Part shown: one piece after another, positions 1 to 7,236 of the stretch
Numbering within the stretch: the first letter of the stretch is position 1
Layout of the letters: each line of letters starts with the position of its first letter
Origin: MGBC120314 sp051877855
GTDB lineage: Bacteria; Bacillota; Clostridia; Lachnospirales; Lachnospiraceae
DNA length: 64,000 nucleotides
Reading direction: 5' to 3'
NCBI GenBank assembly: GCA_051877855.1
Contig: JBJEJH010000037.1
Location: forward strand, 1 to 64,000
Translations under genes and position numbers: made by a program
Notes under the pieces: generated by a model
Database searches by the model: none
The model's input: only the letters and a program-made list of their open reading frames with translations
What the model was told of the DNA's origin: nothing

Positions 1-2
1 AT

Positions 3-167
3 CCCACAATAGGTATTCTTCTATGCAAAGAAAAGAATGATGCTTTAGTTGAGATTACTTTGCCCAAAGATGCTAATATTTATGCATCAGAGTATAAATT
101 ATATTTGCCGGATAAGAAGTTGCTTCAGCAGAAATTGAAGGAATGGATTGAAGAGGAAGAAGAGTAG
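3..167 (+). CDS. C-terminal end of a YhcG-type (DUF1016) PDDEXK nuclease-family protein, truncated by window edge
   Basis: Only the last 54 codons are present; the frame is open to the left edge and ends at TAG 165-167. The residues read PTIGILLCKEKNDALVEI, then an YASEYKLYLPDKKLL segment and an acidic EEEEE tail. This matches the end of the DUF1016/YhcG family, where a PxIGxxLCxxKND segment sits in the PDDEXK nuclease fold and is followed by a xSEYxLxLP strand. Family members are often found next to restriction or mobile genes; the function is putative nuclease. Whether the full gene is intact cannot be judged from this window. Confidence 0.75.
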   Translation, partial: PTIGILLCKEKNDALVEITLPKDANIYASEYKLYLPDKKLLQQKLKEWIEEEEE

Positions 168-236
168 GACTTGTTCTGCGAGAGTTTAAATGGGCAGATT
201 ATTTGCAATGGAAAGTATTTGGAGGATGGATAGTAA

Positions 237-389
237 ACTAAGCAAAATGGTTCGTCAGAGCTGGAAGTCGAAACGGATGAAGACAGAACCTATTTGAGTA
301 CAATTATTCATATTAGTGATAGCATGATGAGAGTTCAAAGCAAAAAAATAGAAATGGAACTTATGGGATTGACCTTTGGGAAGGAGTGA
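237..389 (+). pseudogene. Remnant of an AAA_4 / RecG-like ATP-binding regulator (C-terminal piece)
   Basis: A short open frame without a start codon, closed upstream by an in-frame TAA (234-236) and ending at TGA 387-389. It encodes NGSSELEVETDEDRTYLSTI. The ETDEDRTYF-type string is characteristic of the C-terminal HATPase_c_4 part of the large family annotated as ATP-binding protein or RecG-like helicase (AAA_4/AlbA_2). The rest of the gene is missing, so I read it as a decayed fragment. Confidence is moderate because only about 20 residues are diagnostic. Confidence 0.45.
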
Positions 390-396
390 TAGAGGA

Positions 397-714
397 ATGC
401 AAATATCAGAGCGCGACTGGAAGATATTCCGAAAAAATATACCAGACTGGCAGGAACGTTACATGGAACGATTGGAGATGGAATACATAGCTCTTTTGCA
501 AAATGAAAAAAGCGCTTCCGCTAAATTCTGGGAACTAGAAAAACGTATCAAGCAAGATAAAAAATCACCAGGCGTTATAATTGATATGAGGCGCTCAACT
601 GTGATAAATAACATTGTAAGTTTAGTTTCTGATGGTGTTATATCGTTGGATGATTTGAAAGAATTTAGCAATGATTTAAAAGAGGTAGTGAAATACATAG
701 TAGAGAAATGGTAA
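397..714 (+). CDS. Hypothetical charged helical protein (105 aa)
   Basis: An upstream in-frame TTG at 376 is possible, but ATG 397 is preferred because GGAAGGAG lies about 12 bases upstream of it. The 105-residue product is soluble, rich in Lys, Glu, Arg and Trp, and begins MQISERDWKIFRKNIPDWQ. Its first half (MERLEMEYIALL, then FWELEKRIKQD) looks alpha-helical. I do not recognise a named domain. Small proteins with similar ISERDWKxFR starts sit near mobile or defence genes in Clostridia, which fits the debris on both sides, but that is only context. It is followed directly by the GTCTCA inverted repeat at 721-758. Confidence 0.6.
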   Translation: MQISERDWKIFRKNIPDWQERYMERLEMEYIALLQNEKSASAKFWELEKRIKQDKKSPGVIIDMRRSTVINNIVSLVSDGVISLDDLKEFSNDLKEVVKYIVEKW

Positions 715-720
715 ATCTTA

Positions 721-772
721 GTCTCATCAGTCTCAAATTACTATGAGACTGGTGAGACCAAGATGAGACTGA
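721..772. repeat. Inverted repeat (15-bp arms) plus a third half-copy
   Basis: GTCTCATCAGTCTCA (721-735) and TGAGACTGGTGAGAC (744-758) are inverted copies with one mismatch around an 8-base spacer. A further TGAGACTGA lies at 764-772. Each arm itself contains two GTCTCA units. There is no T tract on either side, so it is not a normal terminator. The structure looks more like a protein-binding or recombination/transfer site than a transcript end, but its role is unknown. Confidence 0.6.
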
Positions 773-804
773 CTAAAGCTAATGTTTCCTCAACTTGGGA
801 ACAA

Positions 805-1056
805 TTAATTAAACTCATTCATAGCAACCACATAATCCTGTAATCCGTTTTCTTTCATTGCCAGCTTGGCATATAGCAGAGGTGATTCCTCTGCCAGCCT
901 GTACAGATATACAATATCAGTCGGATTATCAAAGATAACAGAGGAATTACATTCCTTGCACCGGATAACAAGGATGGAGTTCTCTCCGGTATTGACGATA
1001 ATGGAGTCTGTGGTGGGTTCGTACATACCGAACCGGAAATTAAGATTGTTGTTCAT
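805..1056 (-). CDS. Hypothetical small protein of mobile-element type, possibly DUF6061-like (83 aa)
   Basis: The start at 1056 (MNNNLNFRFGMYEP) is preferred over the longer frame from 1089 because GGGAGGAAG lies about 7 bases upstream of it. The protein has a beta-rich N-terminal half with a CKEC pair (IRCKECNSSVIF) and an acidic helical end, LAMKENGLQDYVVAM. This layout resembles the short DUF6061-type proteins carried by Clostridia conjugative elements, but I would not insist on the family. The 5' end overlaps the end of the mobilization-gene frame (1040-1419), so the two were once a coupled pair. Confidence 0.6.
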   Translation of the reverse strand: MNNNLNFRFGMYEPTTDSIIVNTGENSILVIRCKECNSSVIFDNPTDIVYLYRLAEESPLLYAKLAMKENGLQDYVVAMNEFN

Positions 1057-1419
1057 GGCAGTCTTCCTCCCACAGATATTTTGCACCATCCAGCAGGTCG
1101 ATAATAGCTGTTAGCATATTGGTGTATTCGGTCTGCAATTCTTTAATGGCTTCCGAAGAAGGAGGAGTATCGGAAGTGAAGTCTGGTGTGGTAAATGCCT
1201 TTTGCATTTCAAGTAATTGCAGATACAACGCATTTACAGTTTGTACCAGAGGATATATCGTTTCTTTCTTATCAACAACGCAGATACGGTTGTAGATGCA
1301 GGAACGAACAAAGTAATCTTTTTCATCATTCCGCTGGCAAGAATCCGGGCTTCGATTTGTCTTCGTTCAGCGTCAGTAATTCTAAAGCTGATGTTTGGAT
1401 TTTTATGTTGATTGCTCAT
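1040..1419 (-). pseudogene. Mobilization/relaxosome accessory protein (MobC-like), frameshifted
   Basis: From ATG 1419 (AAAGGAG 8 bases upstream) the frame reads MSNQHKNPNISFRITDAERR, a ribbon-helix-helix type start typical of plasmid or ICE relaxosome proteins, up to GMMKK. After the A5 run (T5 on the plus strand, 1319-1323) this frame continues into a nonsense tail and stops. The next frame carries the natural continuation DYFVRSCIYNRICVVDKKE, then NALYLQLLEMQKAF, and runs on to the stop at 1040. Adding one A to the run restores a single protein of about 126 residues. This is a one-base deletion in a homopolymer: a real pseudogene, a sequencing error or, less likely, recoding. Confidence 0.75.
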
Positions 1420-1530
1420 AGTTTTGCTCCTTTCGTAGTGGGTGTGGCAGCAGGTGTAATAGACAACCTGACAGCCACAAGAATTCATTCTAAATGAAAA
1501 ATAGAATAAATTAAAATGTATGATTAGTAG

Positions 1531-1560
1531 GAGCCACAGAGAAATCTGTGGCTCTTGTTG
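1531..1560 (+). terminator. Stem-loop with GAAA tetraloop, possible terminator
   Basis: GAGCCACAGA (1531-1540), loop GAAA, TCTGTGGCTC (1545-1554): a perfect 10-bp stem followed by TTGTTG on the plus strand. It separates the reverse-strand mobilization remnant from the forward sigma-factor gene. The T tract is weak, so termination efficiency is uncertain. Confidence 0.5.
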
Positions 1561-1676
1561 TAATTCCCATAAATTACTTATATAGAATTATAAATAATTA
1601 GTGCTTTGATGAGATTATTTGCTCATATTAATCGTAATATAGATAGTAGCTGCTAAAAATACATGACGAGGTGAAT

Positions 1677-2156
1677 ATGTATAAGATACAAAAAATATAT
1701 GATGAACTGGTTGAACAGTACTACCTCTCACTTTTTCGCTTTTGTGTTGGATTTTGTGGAAACAGGGAAGATGCAGAAGATACTGTGCAAATAGCATATA
1801 TGAAACTATGGAATAGTAAGATGGATTTTGAATCGATAGAACATGCAAAAAATTGGTTATATAAGGTCGCTGTGAATTATATGAAAGACACAATGAAATT
1901 AAAGTGGAAAAATGTTGAGCTAATCAGTGAGTATGCGGATGTTTCTTTTGAAAATGATGAGATGTCAGAACTGTTTGAGATAGTGCAATCCCTAGAGAAA
2001 GAATATCGAATTGTGATTCTTTTATACTACTATGAGGGCTATTCGGTTAAGGAAATAGGCAAAATTCTTGGGGCAAAAGAAAGCACTATTTCAACGAGAT
2101 TACAAAGAGCCAGACAAAAATTGCGTTTTAAATTGGAGGAAGAGTATGGAGAATAA
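1677..2156 (+). CDS. ECF-type RNA polymerase sigma factor (159 aa)
   Basis: Region 2 is visible as FRFCVGFCGNREDAEDTVQ and YMKLW, and region 4 as VILLYYYEGYSVKEIGKIL followed by the recognition helix ESTISTRLQRARQKL. Length and layout match SigW/SigV-like ECF factors that direct core polymerase to stress promoters. ATG 1677 is chosen because GAGGTG sits 6 bases upstream; the GTG at 1671 lies inside that site. The next gene starts inside this one (11-base overlap), the usual arrangement of a sigma factor with its membrane anti-sigma partner. Confidence 0.9.
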   Translation: MYKIQKIYDELVEQYYLSLFRFCVGFCGNREDAEDTVQIAYMKLWNSKMDFESIEHAKNWLYKVAVNYMKDTMKLKWKNVELISEYADVSFENDEMSELFEIVQSLEKEYRIVILLYYYEGYSVKEIGKILGAKESTISTRLQRARQKLRFKLEEEYGE

Positions 2157-3249
2157 CGAAATTAAAAGAATGCTTAATCAAATTGAACCAATCACTGATT
2201 TGAAAGATAAGCTATTAAGTATTAAGGATAAAAATGAAAAACAACACGCAACAAAGATTATTAATCTTAAAAAAATCGTCAATATTGCAGCAACATTTGT
2301 TATGGTTCTAGGTGTGGGAGTTGGTACTGTTTATGCTGCAGAGCATATTTGGGGACTAAATCTGTTTATGAAAGAATTACCTAACGAAGCAACTCCGTAT
2401 ATTAATACTAATATTTCAAGTGATGCTAAGGAAAATATAGATATTTTAGAGGATCTTGTGAGAGTAAAACCAGTCGAAACAATTTTCGAAGGTAAGAGTT
2501 GTTTTATAGCACTTGAGGTTACCTTAACGGATGAAAGTGATTATATCATACTACCAAGTGACTATAGCATGACACAAGATTGCACTTTTGAGAATGCGTT
2601 GGAAAGTGAAAAAATTGGGGAATATGCGAAGAGAACCAATAAAAAGGTGATTAAAGCGAATGCAACTAGTGATGATTCGCTTAATTACGGAGCAAGTCGG
2701 GATTCTAAACTTATCAGTGAAAATCAGTTAATGCTTTATTTGGAACTGACAAGTCAACATCCATTTGAAGAGGGAACTACAATAGATATTCATTTCTATG
2801 CAGATGTATATGAGGTCGATGATGATAGTGTATTTGTAATTGGAAAGGATGAGACGATAGGTATTACGGTTGATAATGTTGCAAAAGAAAGTGCGAGCAG
2901 ATATTATGCATTGTCTGATCAGCAGCCGATGTCTGTTGAAGATAGTGGAATTGTTATACAGTCGATTGCAGTGACCAATACCATTTTAGAAACAAAAGTG
3001 GATTTTGTGTTTGAAAATTGTGATGTTCAGCGTATTAGTCAATTATCAGTCAATATTGTAAATGATGATGGTAGTTTTTATCAGAACGGGTATAGTTCTT
3101 CCGGTAACATATCTGTATTGGATAATGGCAAAATTATAACATGCGTTGCGTATAAGAAGATGGATTTTCCAGAATGCGTTAATGTTAGAATCAAGGATTT
3201 GATTACTGGAAAAGTGTATTATTTGAAAGGTATTCCGTGTGTAAGATAG
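2146..3249 (+). CDS. Membrane-anchored anti-sigma-like protein (367 aa)
   Basis: ATG 2146 follows GGAGGAAGAGT and overlaps the sigma-factor stop, indicating translational coupling. There is a cytosolic N-terminus of about 45 residues, one transmembrane helix around residues 47-68 (IVNIAATFVMVLGVGVGTVY), and an extracytoplasmic beta-rich region of about 300 residues. Position and topology fit an anti-sigma factor that holds the upstream ECF factor; the external domain resembles the DUF4179-type sensors paired with such sigma factors in Clostridia, though I see no decisive motif. The external part is long for an anti-sigma factor and may be the signal-sensing region. A strong terminator follows. 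Confidence 0.65.
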   Translation: MENNEIKRMLNQIEPITDLKDKLLSIKDKNEKQHATKIINLKKIVNIAATFVMVLGVGVGTVYAAEHIWGLNLFMKELPNEATPYINTNISSDAKENIDILEDLVRVKPVETIFEGKSCFIALEVTLTDESDYIILPSDYSMTQDCTFENALESEKIGEYAKRTNKKVIKANATSDDSLNYGASRDSKLISENQLMLYLELTSQHPFEEGTTIDIHFYADVYEVDDDSVFVIGKDETIGITVDNVAKESASRYYALSDQQPMSVEDSGIVIQSIAVTNTILETKVDFVFENCDVQRISQLSVNIVNDDGSFYQNGYSSSGNISVLDNGKIITCVAYKKMDFPECVNVRIKDLITGKVYYLKGIPCVR

Positions 3250-3262
3250 AAACATAATATTG

Positions 3263-3300
3263 ATCCCGGTAAATGGCGTGAGCTGGTTACCGGGATTTTC
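3263..3300 (+). terminator. Rho-independent terminator of the first sigma/anti-sigma operon
   Basis: ATCCCGGTAA (3263-3272) pairs perfectly with TTACCGGGAT (3287-3296), followed by TTTTC. Confidence 0.85.
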
Positions 3301-3385
3301 TTTGATAATTCGAAAAAATTTGTTACTTTTAAGTGATTTCATTCTTCTAATAAGAAAAAGAACTTATTTATTGGGGGCGTATTAA

Positions 3386-4168
3386 ATGGCGAAAAAACGG
3401 CAAAGGAGAAAAAGAAGAATAGCAAGTATTCTTAGAAAGCTAGTAATATTATCCAGCATGGTGGTTGTCGGATGGATATTATCTATAGTCGTAATTGGTA
3501 ATATATCAGGTATTATAGGGGAAATAATAACCTTATATGGTAATGATAGGAAGAATGAAATACTATCTAATACATATCAATCAGATGGATTGATAACGAA
3601 TAAAGAGATGGAACTTCCCAAAATAGAACAACCGGTGACAATTATGATTGATCCTGGACATGGTGGTCATGATCCAGGTACAAGTACTCTAAATTGTGTG
3701 GAAAAAGATATAACACTTCAAATTGCAAGATGCTTGGAAATGTATTTGATGGATTCAGGTGCACAGGTTATTCTAACTAGAACAGAGGATACTTTTATTG
3801 ATAAGTACGATCGAGCAAAATTAGCCAACGAAAATACTGTTGATTTATTTATTAGTATTCATTGCAATTATCTTGATAATTTCAGTATTTCTGGTGTTGA
3901 AACTTATTATTTTGAGGGCGCAACCGATTCTATGAGTTTGGCCAATACCATTCATAAAAATGTATTGGAAAATACCGGTGCCAATGATATGCACGTTCGC
4001 ACCAATGATTTTGTAGTTATACGCGAGACTAGGATGCCTGCGATTTTGATTGAAACAGGGTACTTAAGCAATCAGGAGGAAGCCATAAAGCTGAATAATG
4101 AGGAATATCAAAAGAAGGTTGCGTATGGTATTGGATGTGGAATTGTAGAGTTTTTGAATAATAAATGA
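3386..4168 (+). CDS. N-acetylmuramoyl-L-alanine amidase, Amidase_3 family, membrane-anchored (260 aa)
   Basis: A very basic N-terminus (MAKKRQRRKRR) and one hydrophobic helix (about residues 19-45) anchor the enzyme outside the membrane. The catalytic domain (about 85-258) contains the Zn ligands H92 (IDPGHGGHDPG), E106 (VEKD) and H159 (SIHCN), and the catalytic E223 (LIETGYLSN). It should cleave the amide between MurNAc and L-Ala in peptidoglycan. There are no extra wall-binding repeats, so it resembles CwlD/AmiC-type single-domain amidases. It has its own spacing from neighbours and may be monocistronic. Confidence 0.93.
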   Translation: MAKKRQRRKRRIASILRKLVILSSMVVVGWILSIVVIGNISGIIGEIITLYGNDRKNEILSNTYQSDGLITNKEMELPKIEQPVTIMIDPGHGGHDPGTSTLNCVEKDITLQIARCLEMYLMDSGAQVILTRTEDTFIDKYDRAKLANENTVDLFISIHCNYLDNFSISGVETYYFEGATDSMSLANTIHKNVLENTGANDMHVRTNDFVVIRETRMPAILIETGYLSNQEEAIKLNNEEYQKKVAYGIGCGIVEFLNNK

Positions 4169-4377
4169 TATTATGTTAGTTTTTAACAGGTTAGTTCATC
4201 TAATGAATGCCCATTTTCTATTACACAAATCCGCTCCATATTATTTCCATAATTTGGTCAACCGCAAGAAACTGCGATTGTTTGTTGAGAAAAGAACATG
4301 TATTGTGGTATTCGTGAAGAGATGGAGTTTATTCTGGAGATATTAATTGAGAAAAACATGCAGTTGGGTGGCTGTAG

Positions 4378-4629
4378 GCAAATTATCCGGAGGATTACAA
4401 AATTACGCTAAAATGCACGGCAGATGCAGGACAATTTTATCGTATGGCGTATCCGGACAAGGTGGTCAGAGTTTATCACTGTCCGCCGGTGCAACAGCCA
4501 TATTGGAATACCATTTATCTGGATGATTTTCCGGATGAGGAATTGCTTAATATGATTGACCATGCGTATGAAACGGTATTTAACAGTTTTAGTAAAAAGA
4601 TGCAGAAACAGATTATGGAAGAAGTATAG
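4378..4629 (+). pseudogene. MmcQ/YjbR-family remnant (C-terminal half)
   Basis: The frame opens right after an in-frame TAG (4375-4377) with NYPEDYKITLKCTADAGQFY and runs through YWNTIYLDDFPDEELLNMID to a stop at 4627-4629. The KCDP...HWNTVxLDxxxxDEELxxMIDxSY pattern is the signature of MmcQ/YjbR double-wing DNA-binding proteins. The first third of the family (the PxxxxxKVGGK region) is missing, and the ATG at 4444 is only internal. I read it as a truncated gene. The preceding 4,169-4,377 holds no gene I can support. Confidence 0.6.
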
Positions 4630-4655
4630 GTGTTCACAAAATAAACACAAAAAAA

Positions 4656-4682
4656 TTAGCACTCACTATTGACAAGTGCTAA
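4656..4682. promoter_or_regulatory. CIRCE operator (HrcA binding site)
   Basis: TTAGCACTC (4656-4664), nine spacer bases, AAGTGCTAA (4674-4682): 17 of 18 arm bases match the CIRCE consensus TTAGCACTC-N9-GAGTGCTAA. It overlaps the -35 box of the Hsp20 promoter, so HrcA bound here should block polymerase at normal temperature. Confidence 0.93.
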
Positions 4683-4697
4683 CAATGGTACTATAAC
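4669..4697 (+). promoter_or_regulatory. SigA-type promoter of the Hsp20 operon
   Basis: TTGACA (4669-4674), 17-base spacer, TATAAC (4692-4697). The -35 lies inside the CIRCE site. The transcript would carry a 5' leader of about 100 bases before the start codon. Confidence 0.88.
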
Positions 4698-4807
4698 ATA
4701 GTCAGAACAGAAGAAAAGAAACTTTTTAAGTGTTTCTAAACATTCTAGGTTCAAAGTTTCATATTAACAAAGGTGTAGTTTTTTTAAGTAGAAAGGAAGG
4801 ATGACTT

Positions 4808-5287
4808 ATGATGACACCTAGTTTATTCCATGACAACTTTGATTTATTAGACCGCTTTTATCAGGATCCAAGGTTTGGATTTGACGACCATGAATTTAAA
4901 AACATGGAAAAGAAATTGTATGGTCATAGAGCTAAAAATGTTATGAATACAGATATAAAAGAAACTGATTCTGAATACGAAATGACCATAGATCTTCCGG
5001 GCTTTAAGAAGGATGAGGTCAGCGTTGCACTAGAAAATGGTTATTTGACAATCAGCGCGGCTAAAGGCATCAATAAAGATGAAGCTGAAAGTGAAGAAGA
5101 ACATAAGAAAGGAAACTATATCAGACGTGAAAGATATAGTGGTTCATGCCAGAGAAGCTTTTATGTGGGAGATTCGCTTACGGTTGAAGACGTCAAAGCT
5201 AATTTCAAACATGGTATTTTGAGTTTGACCATCCCGAAGAAGGAGCATAAAGAGATTGCAGGTAATAAATATATTGTAATTGAGTGA
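4808..5287 (+). CDS. Hsp20 / alpha-crystallin small heat-shock protein (159 aa)
   Basis: The alpha-crystallin domain spans about residues 48-150, with the expected strands ETDSEYEMTIDLPGFKKDEV and ENGYLTISA, the QRSFYVGD segment and the family-typical GILSLTIPKKE near the end. The N-terminal arm (FDLLDRFYQDPRFGFDD) is short, as in Clostridia Hsp18 proteins. It is an ATP-independent holdase that binds unfolding proteins. ATG 4808 or the adjacent ATG 4811 can start; GAAAGGAAGGATGACTT precedes both. It is controlled by HrcA through the CIRCE site and cotranscribed with the 94-residue gene 15 bases downstream. Confidence 0.95.
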   Translation: MMTPSLFHDNFDLLDRFYQDPRFGFDDHEFKNMEKKLYGHRAKNVMNTDIKETDSEYEMTIDLPGFKKDEVSVALENGYLTISAAKGINKDEAESEEEHKKGNYIRRERYSGSCQRSFYVGDSLTVEDVKANFKHGILSLTIPKKEHKEIAGNKYIVIE

Positions 5288-5302
5288 TAGGAGGACAAGA
5301 AC

Positions 5303-5587
5303 ATGAAAGAAGTAATTAAAGCATATACTCGGAATCCTCATGTATTAAGAAAGCTGATTCGTTTTATGGGATATGTTCCGGCTAATATCATTGAAAAGGA
5401 GAAGAAATCAGTTACTCCGGTTGAAATTTCACAAGAGGATCAAAAAAAATTGCTGAAAGTCAGCGATGACAAGACAACAATTAAAATTAGTTATGAAGGT
5501 AAACTTTATAAGATAAAAGTTGCCAAGGTTTATATGGATGAGACGAACAAGGATATAGATGAAATTGAATTAGCTATTGTCAGCTAA
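5303..5587 (+). CDS. Hypothetical protein in the Hsp20 operon (94 aa)
   Basis: Starts at ATG 5303 after GGAGGACAAGAAC, 15 bases behind the Hsp20 stop, and is followed directly by a terminator, so it belongs to the CIRCE-controlled unit. It is soluble and rich in Lys and Glu. The N-terminal half is helical (LRKLIRFMGYVPANIIEKE); the C-terminal half is predicted beta (TIKISYEGKLYKIKVAKVYM). I do not recognise a domain. Heat-shock co-regulation suggests a protein-quality-control accessory, which is inference only. Confidence 0.75.
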   Translation: MKEVIKAYTRNPHVLRKLIRFMGYVPANIIEKEKKSVTPVEISQEDQKKLLKVSDDKTTIKISYEGKLYKIKVAKVYMDETNKDIDEIELAIVS

Positions 5588-5596
5588 AAGAAATGT

Positions 5597-5635
5597 AAAA
5601 GGTCTTCTATGTGATGGAATCATAGGAGATCTTTT
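5597..5635 (+). terminator. Terminator of the Hsp20 operon
   Basis: AAAAGGTCTTCTATG (5597-5611) pairs with CATAGGAGATCTTTT (5621-5635) over 15 bp with two G-U pairs; the 3' arm supplies the T tract. Confidence 0.85.
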
Positions 5636-5663
5636 ATTATGTCAAGAAAATAAATTATGTAAT

Positions 5664-5706
5664 GGAACGATGAAAGCGTACAGCAGTAGAAATGAAGAAA
5701 AATAAT
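5664..5706 (+). repeat. 43-bp copy of the 3' end of the condensation-like gene at 17,646-18,857
   Basis: The 43 bases match 18816-18858 with one difference (position 5680 A where the other copy has G). In frame they encode NGTMKAYSSRNEEK and a stop, the last 14 residues of that protein with one Cys-to-Tyr change. Upstream residues do not match. It is a leftover gene end or short duplicated patch lying between the Hsp20 terminator and the second sigma gene. Confidence 0.8.
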
Positions 5707-5796
5707 ATAGAAATAACAGAATTTCAGTGATGATTGAAAGAAATCGTAATGCTTGTGCATATTATTTATGTAAAGCCTTAAGGAGTGAACATATAT

Positions 5797-6264
5797 ATGT
5801 CAAAAGAAGAATTTGCAGCCTTTGCAGAAAAGTATATGGATACAATTTATCGTGTGGCATATAGCTGGACGAAGAATCCGGATGATGCAAATGATGTGAC
5901 GCAGGACGTTTTAATACAACTATACAAAACAACAAAGGAGTTTGAGTCAGACTCTCATTTAAAGAATTGGTTAATTAGAGTTACCGTCAATCAATGCAAA
6001 ATGCTTTTCAGATCGCCGTGGAGCAAAATGGAAGATATAAATGATTATGCAGAAACTATAGGATTTGAAGATGAAAGTTATTTGGATTTGTTTCAGGCAG
6101 TTATGAAGTTAGACAAGAAGTATAGGGTTCCATTGATGTTGTTTTATTATGAAGGATACTCTACAGCGGAGATTTCTTCGATTTTAAGTGTCCCGGAAAA
6201 AACAGTCAGTACCAGACTTTATCGTGCAAAGGCTAAGTTAAAAGATTATTTGAAGGAGGAGTAA
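5797..6264 (+). CDS. ECF-type RNA polymerase sigma factor, second copy (155 aa)
   Basis: Region 2 is seen as YMDTIYRVAYSWTKNPDDAN and DVTQDVLIQLY; region 4 as PLMLFYYEGYSTAEISSIL followed by KTVSTRLYRAKAKL. It is clearly paralogous to the sigma factor at 1,677-2,156. ATG 5797 is preferred; AAGGAG ends 11 bases upstream and the in-frame GTG 5785 lies inside that site. The anti-sigma-like gene follows 4 bases after the stop. Confidence 0.9.
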   Translation: MSKEEFAAFAEKYMDTIYRVAYSWTKNPDDANDVTQDVLIQLYKTTKEFESDSHLKNWLIRVTVNQCKMLFRSPWSKMEDINDYAETIGFEDESYLDLFQAVMKLDKKYRVPLMLFYYEGYSTAEISSILSVPEKTVSTRLYRAKAKLKDYLKEE

Positions 6265-6268
6265 ATGG

Positions 6269-6886
6269 ATGACAGATAGGGAAAAATTTCATAAAACTTT
6301 TGAAAAATTACATGCTTCTCCGGAAATGATAACGGAGGTATTGAACATGGCAGAAGAAAATAAAGTTAATTCAATTGGGGAAAAGCGTATAATGTCTAGA
6401 GTTGCTGTAGCTGCGATTGTATTGGTACTTACAATATGTTCCGGTACTGTTGCTTATGCGATGGATTTAGGGGGTATTCAGAGAATTGTTCAGGTTTGGA
6501 TTCATGGTGATCAGACAGATGCTGTCTTTACAACCGAAAACGGAACATATACGCTTGATTATACGGATACTGAGGGTAGAGCGGTTCAACGAGGTGGTGG
6601 AGGAGTGGCTATCAATGCGGATGGAACTGAAAGACCACTAACAGAAGAAGAACTCCTGGAACATATAAATTCACCGGAGGTTACTTATGAGGAAGATGGT
6701 ACGGTATGGGTGTATTATTTAAATCAGAAGCTGGAAATCACAGACAAATTTAAAGATGGTATATGTTATGTTAAATTAAGTGGCAATGGCGAAACAATAT
6801 ATATGACCGTAAAATATCAGCATGGTTATGCAATGAGTCCGCATTGTTATGTACAGCCCGAGGAATTTAACACTAGTCCGAGGTAA
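6269..6886 (+). CDS. Membrane-anchored anti-sigma-like protein (205 aa)
   Basis: ATG 6269 follows GAAGGAGGAG at good distance and directly trails the sigma gene. There is a cytosolic segment of about 45 residues, one membrane helix (VAVAAIVLVLTICSGTVAYA, about residues 46-65) and a C-terminal external domain of about 140 residues with a Gly-rich RGGGGVAIN stretch. Gene order and topology match a membrane anti-sigma or co-regulator, as in the first pair, but the external domain is different and shorter. I see no named sensor domain. Confidence 0.6.
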   Translation: MTDREKFHKTFEKLHASPEMITEVLNMAEENKVNSIGEKRIMSRVAVAAIVLVLTICSGTVAYAMDLGGIQRIVQVWIHGDQTDAVFTTENGTYTLDYTDTEGRAVQRGGGGVAINADGTERPLTEEELLEHINSPEVTYEEDGTVWVYYLNQKLEITDKFKDGICYVKLSGNGETIYMTVKYQHGYAMSPHCYVQPEEFNTSPR

Positions 6887-6909
6887 GTTATTTTGGTGAT
6901 AACCTGCCG

Positions 6910-7131
6910 GGTTCGAAAAAAACCTGGGAAGACAAATTTTTTAATTATATTCCTTACATTATCGTGAGCCTGTTTGCCGGAACTTTTGTAGATAACCATA
7001 GCAAAAAGAAAATTATGCTGGTATCGGATAGTATTGCTGCAATCTGTTCTGTAGCCATGTTTTTCTTAAGCGTGAGAAGCGAACTGCAGATATGGAATAT
7101 TGGGATCTTTGTTCAGCTTTATTTTCTATAG
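6910..7131 (+). pseudogene. MFS transporter fragment
   Basis: The open stretch has no start codon; it encodes NYIPYIIVSLFAGTFVDNHS then KKKIMLVSDSIAA and a second hydrophobic segment, and stops at TAG 7129-7131. The GTFVDNHSKKKIML string is MFS motif A between helices 2 and 3, as in macrolide-efflux-type carriers. Only about 70 of about 400 residues remain. Confidence 0.6.
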
Positions 7132-7202
7132 GCGGAAGGATATCCGCAATCTATAGCGTTTACCACTCCCGGTTTGTCTGACTGATTTCTTGTTAGGGAG
7201 AG

Positions 7203-7230
7203 TTACTTTATTTGATAAACCTGGTATAAT
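7203..7230 (+). promoter_or_regulatory. Candidate promoter without a gene
   Basis: TTACTT (7203-7208), 16-base spacer, TATAAT (7225-7230). No coding frame follows before the terminator at 7311-7357. Confidence 0.45.
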
Positions 7231-7236
7231 AAGTCA

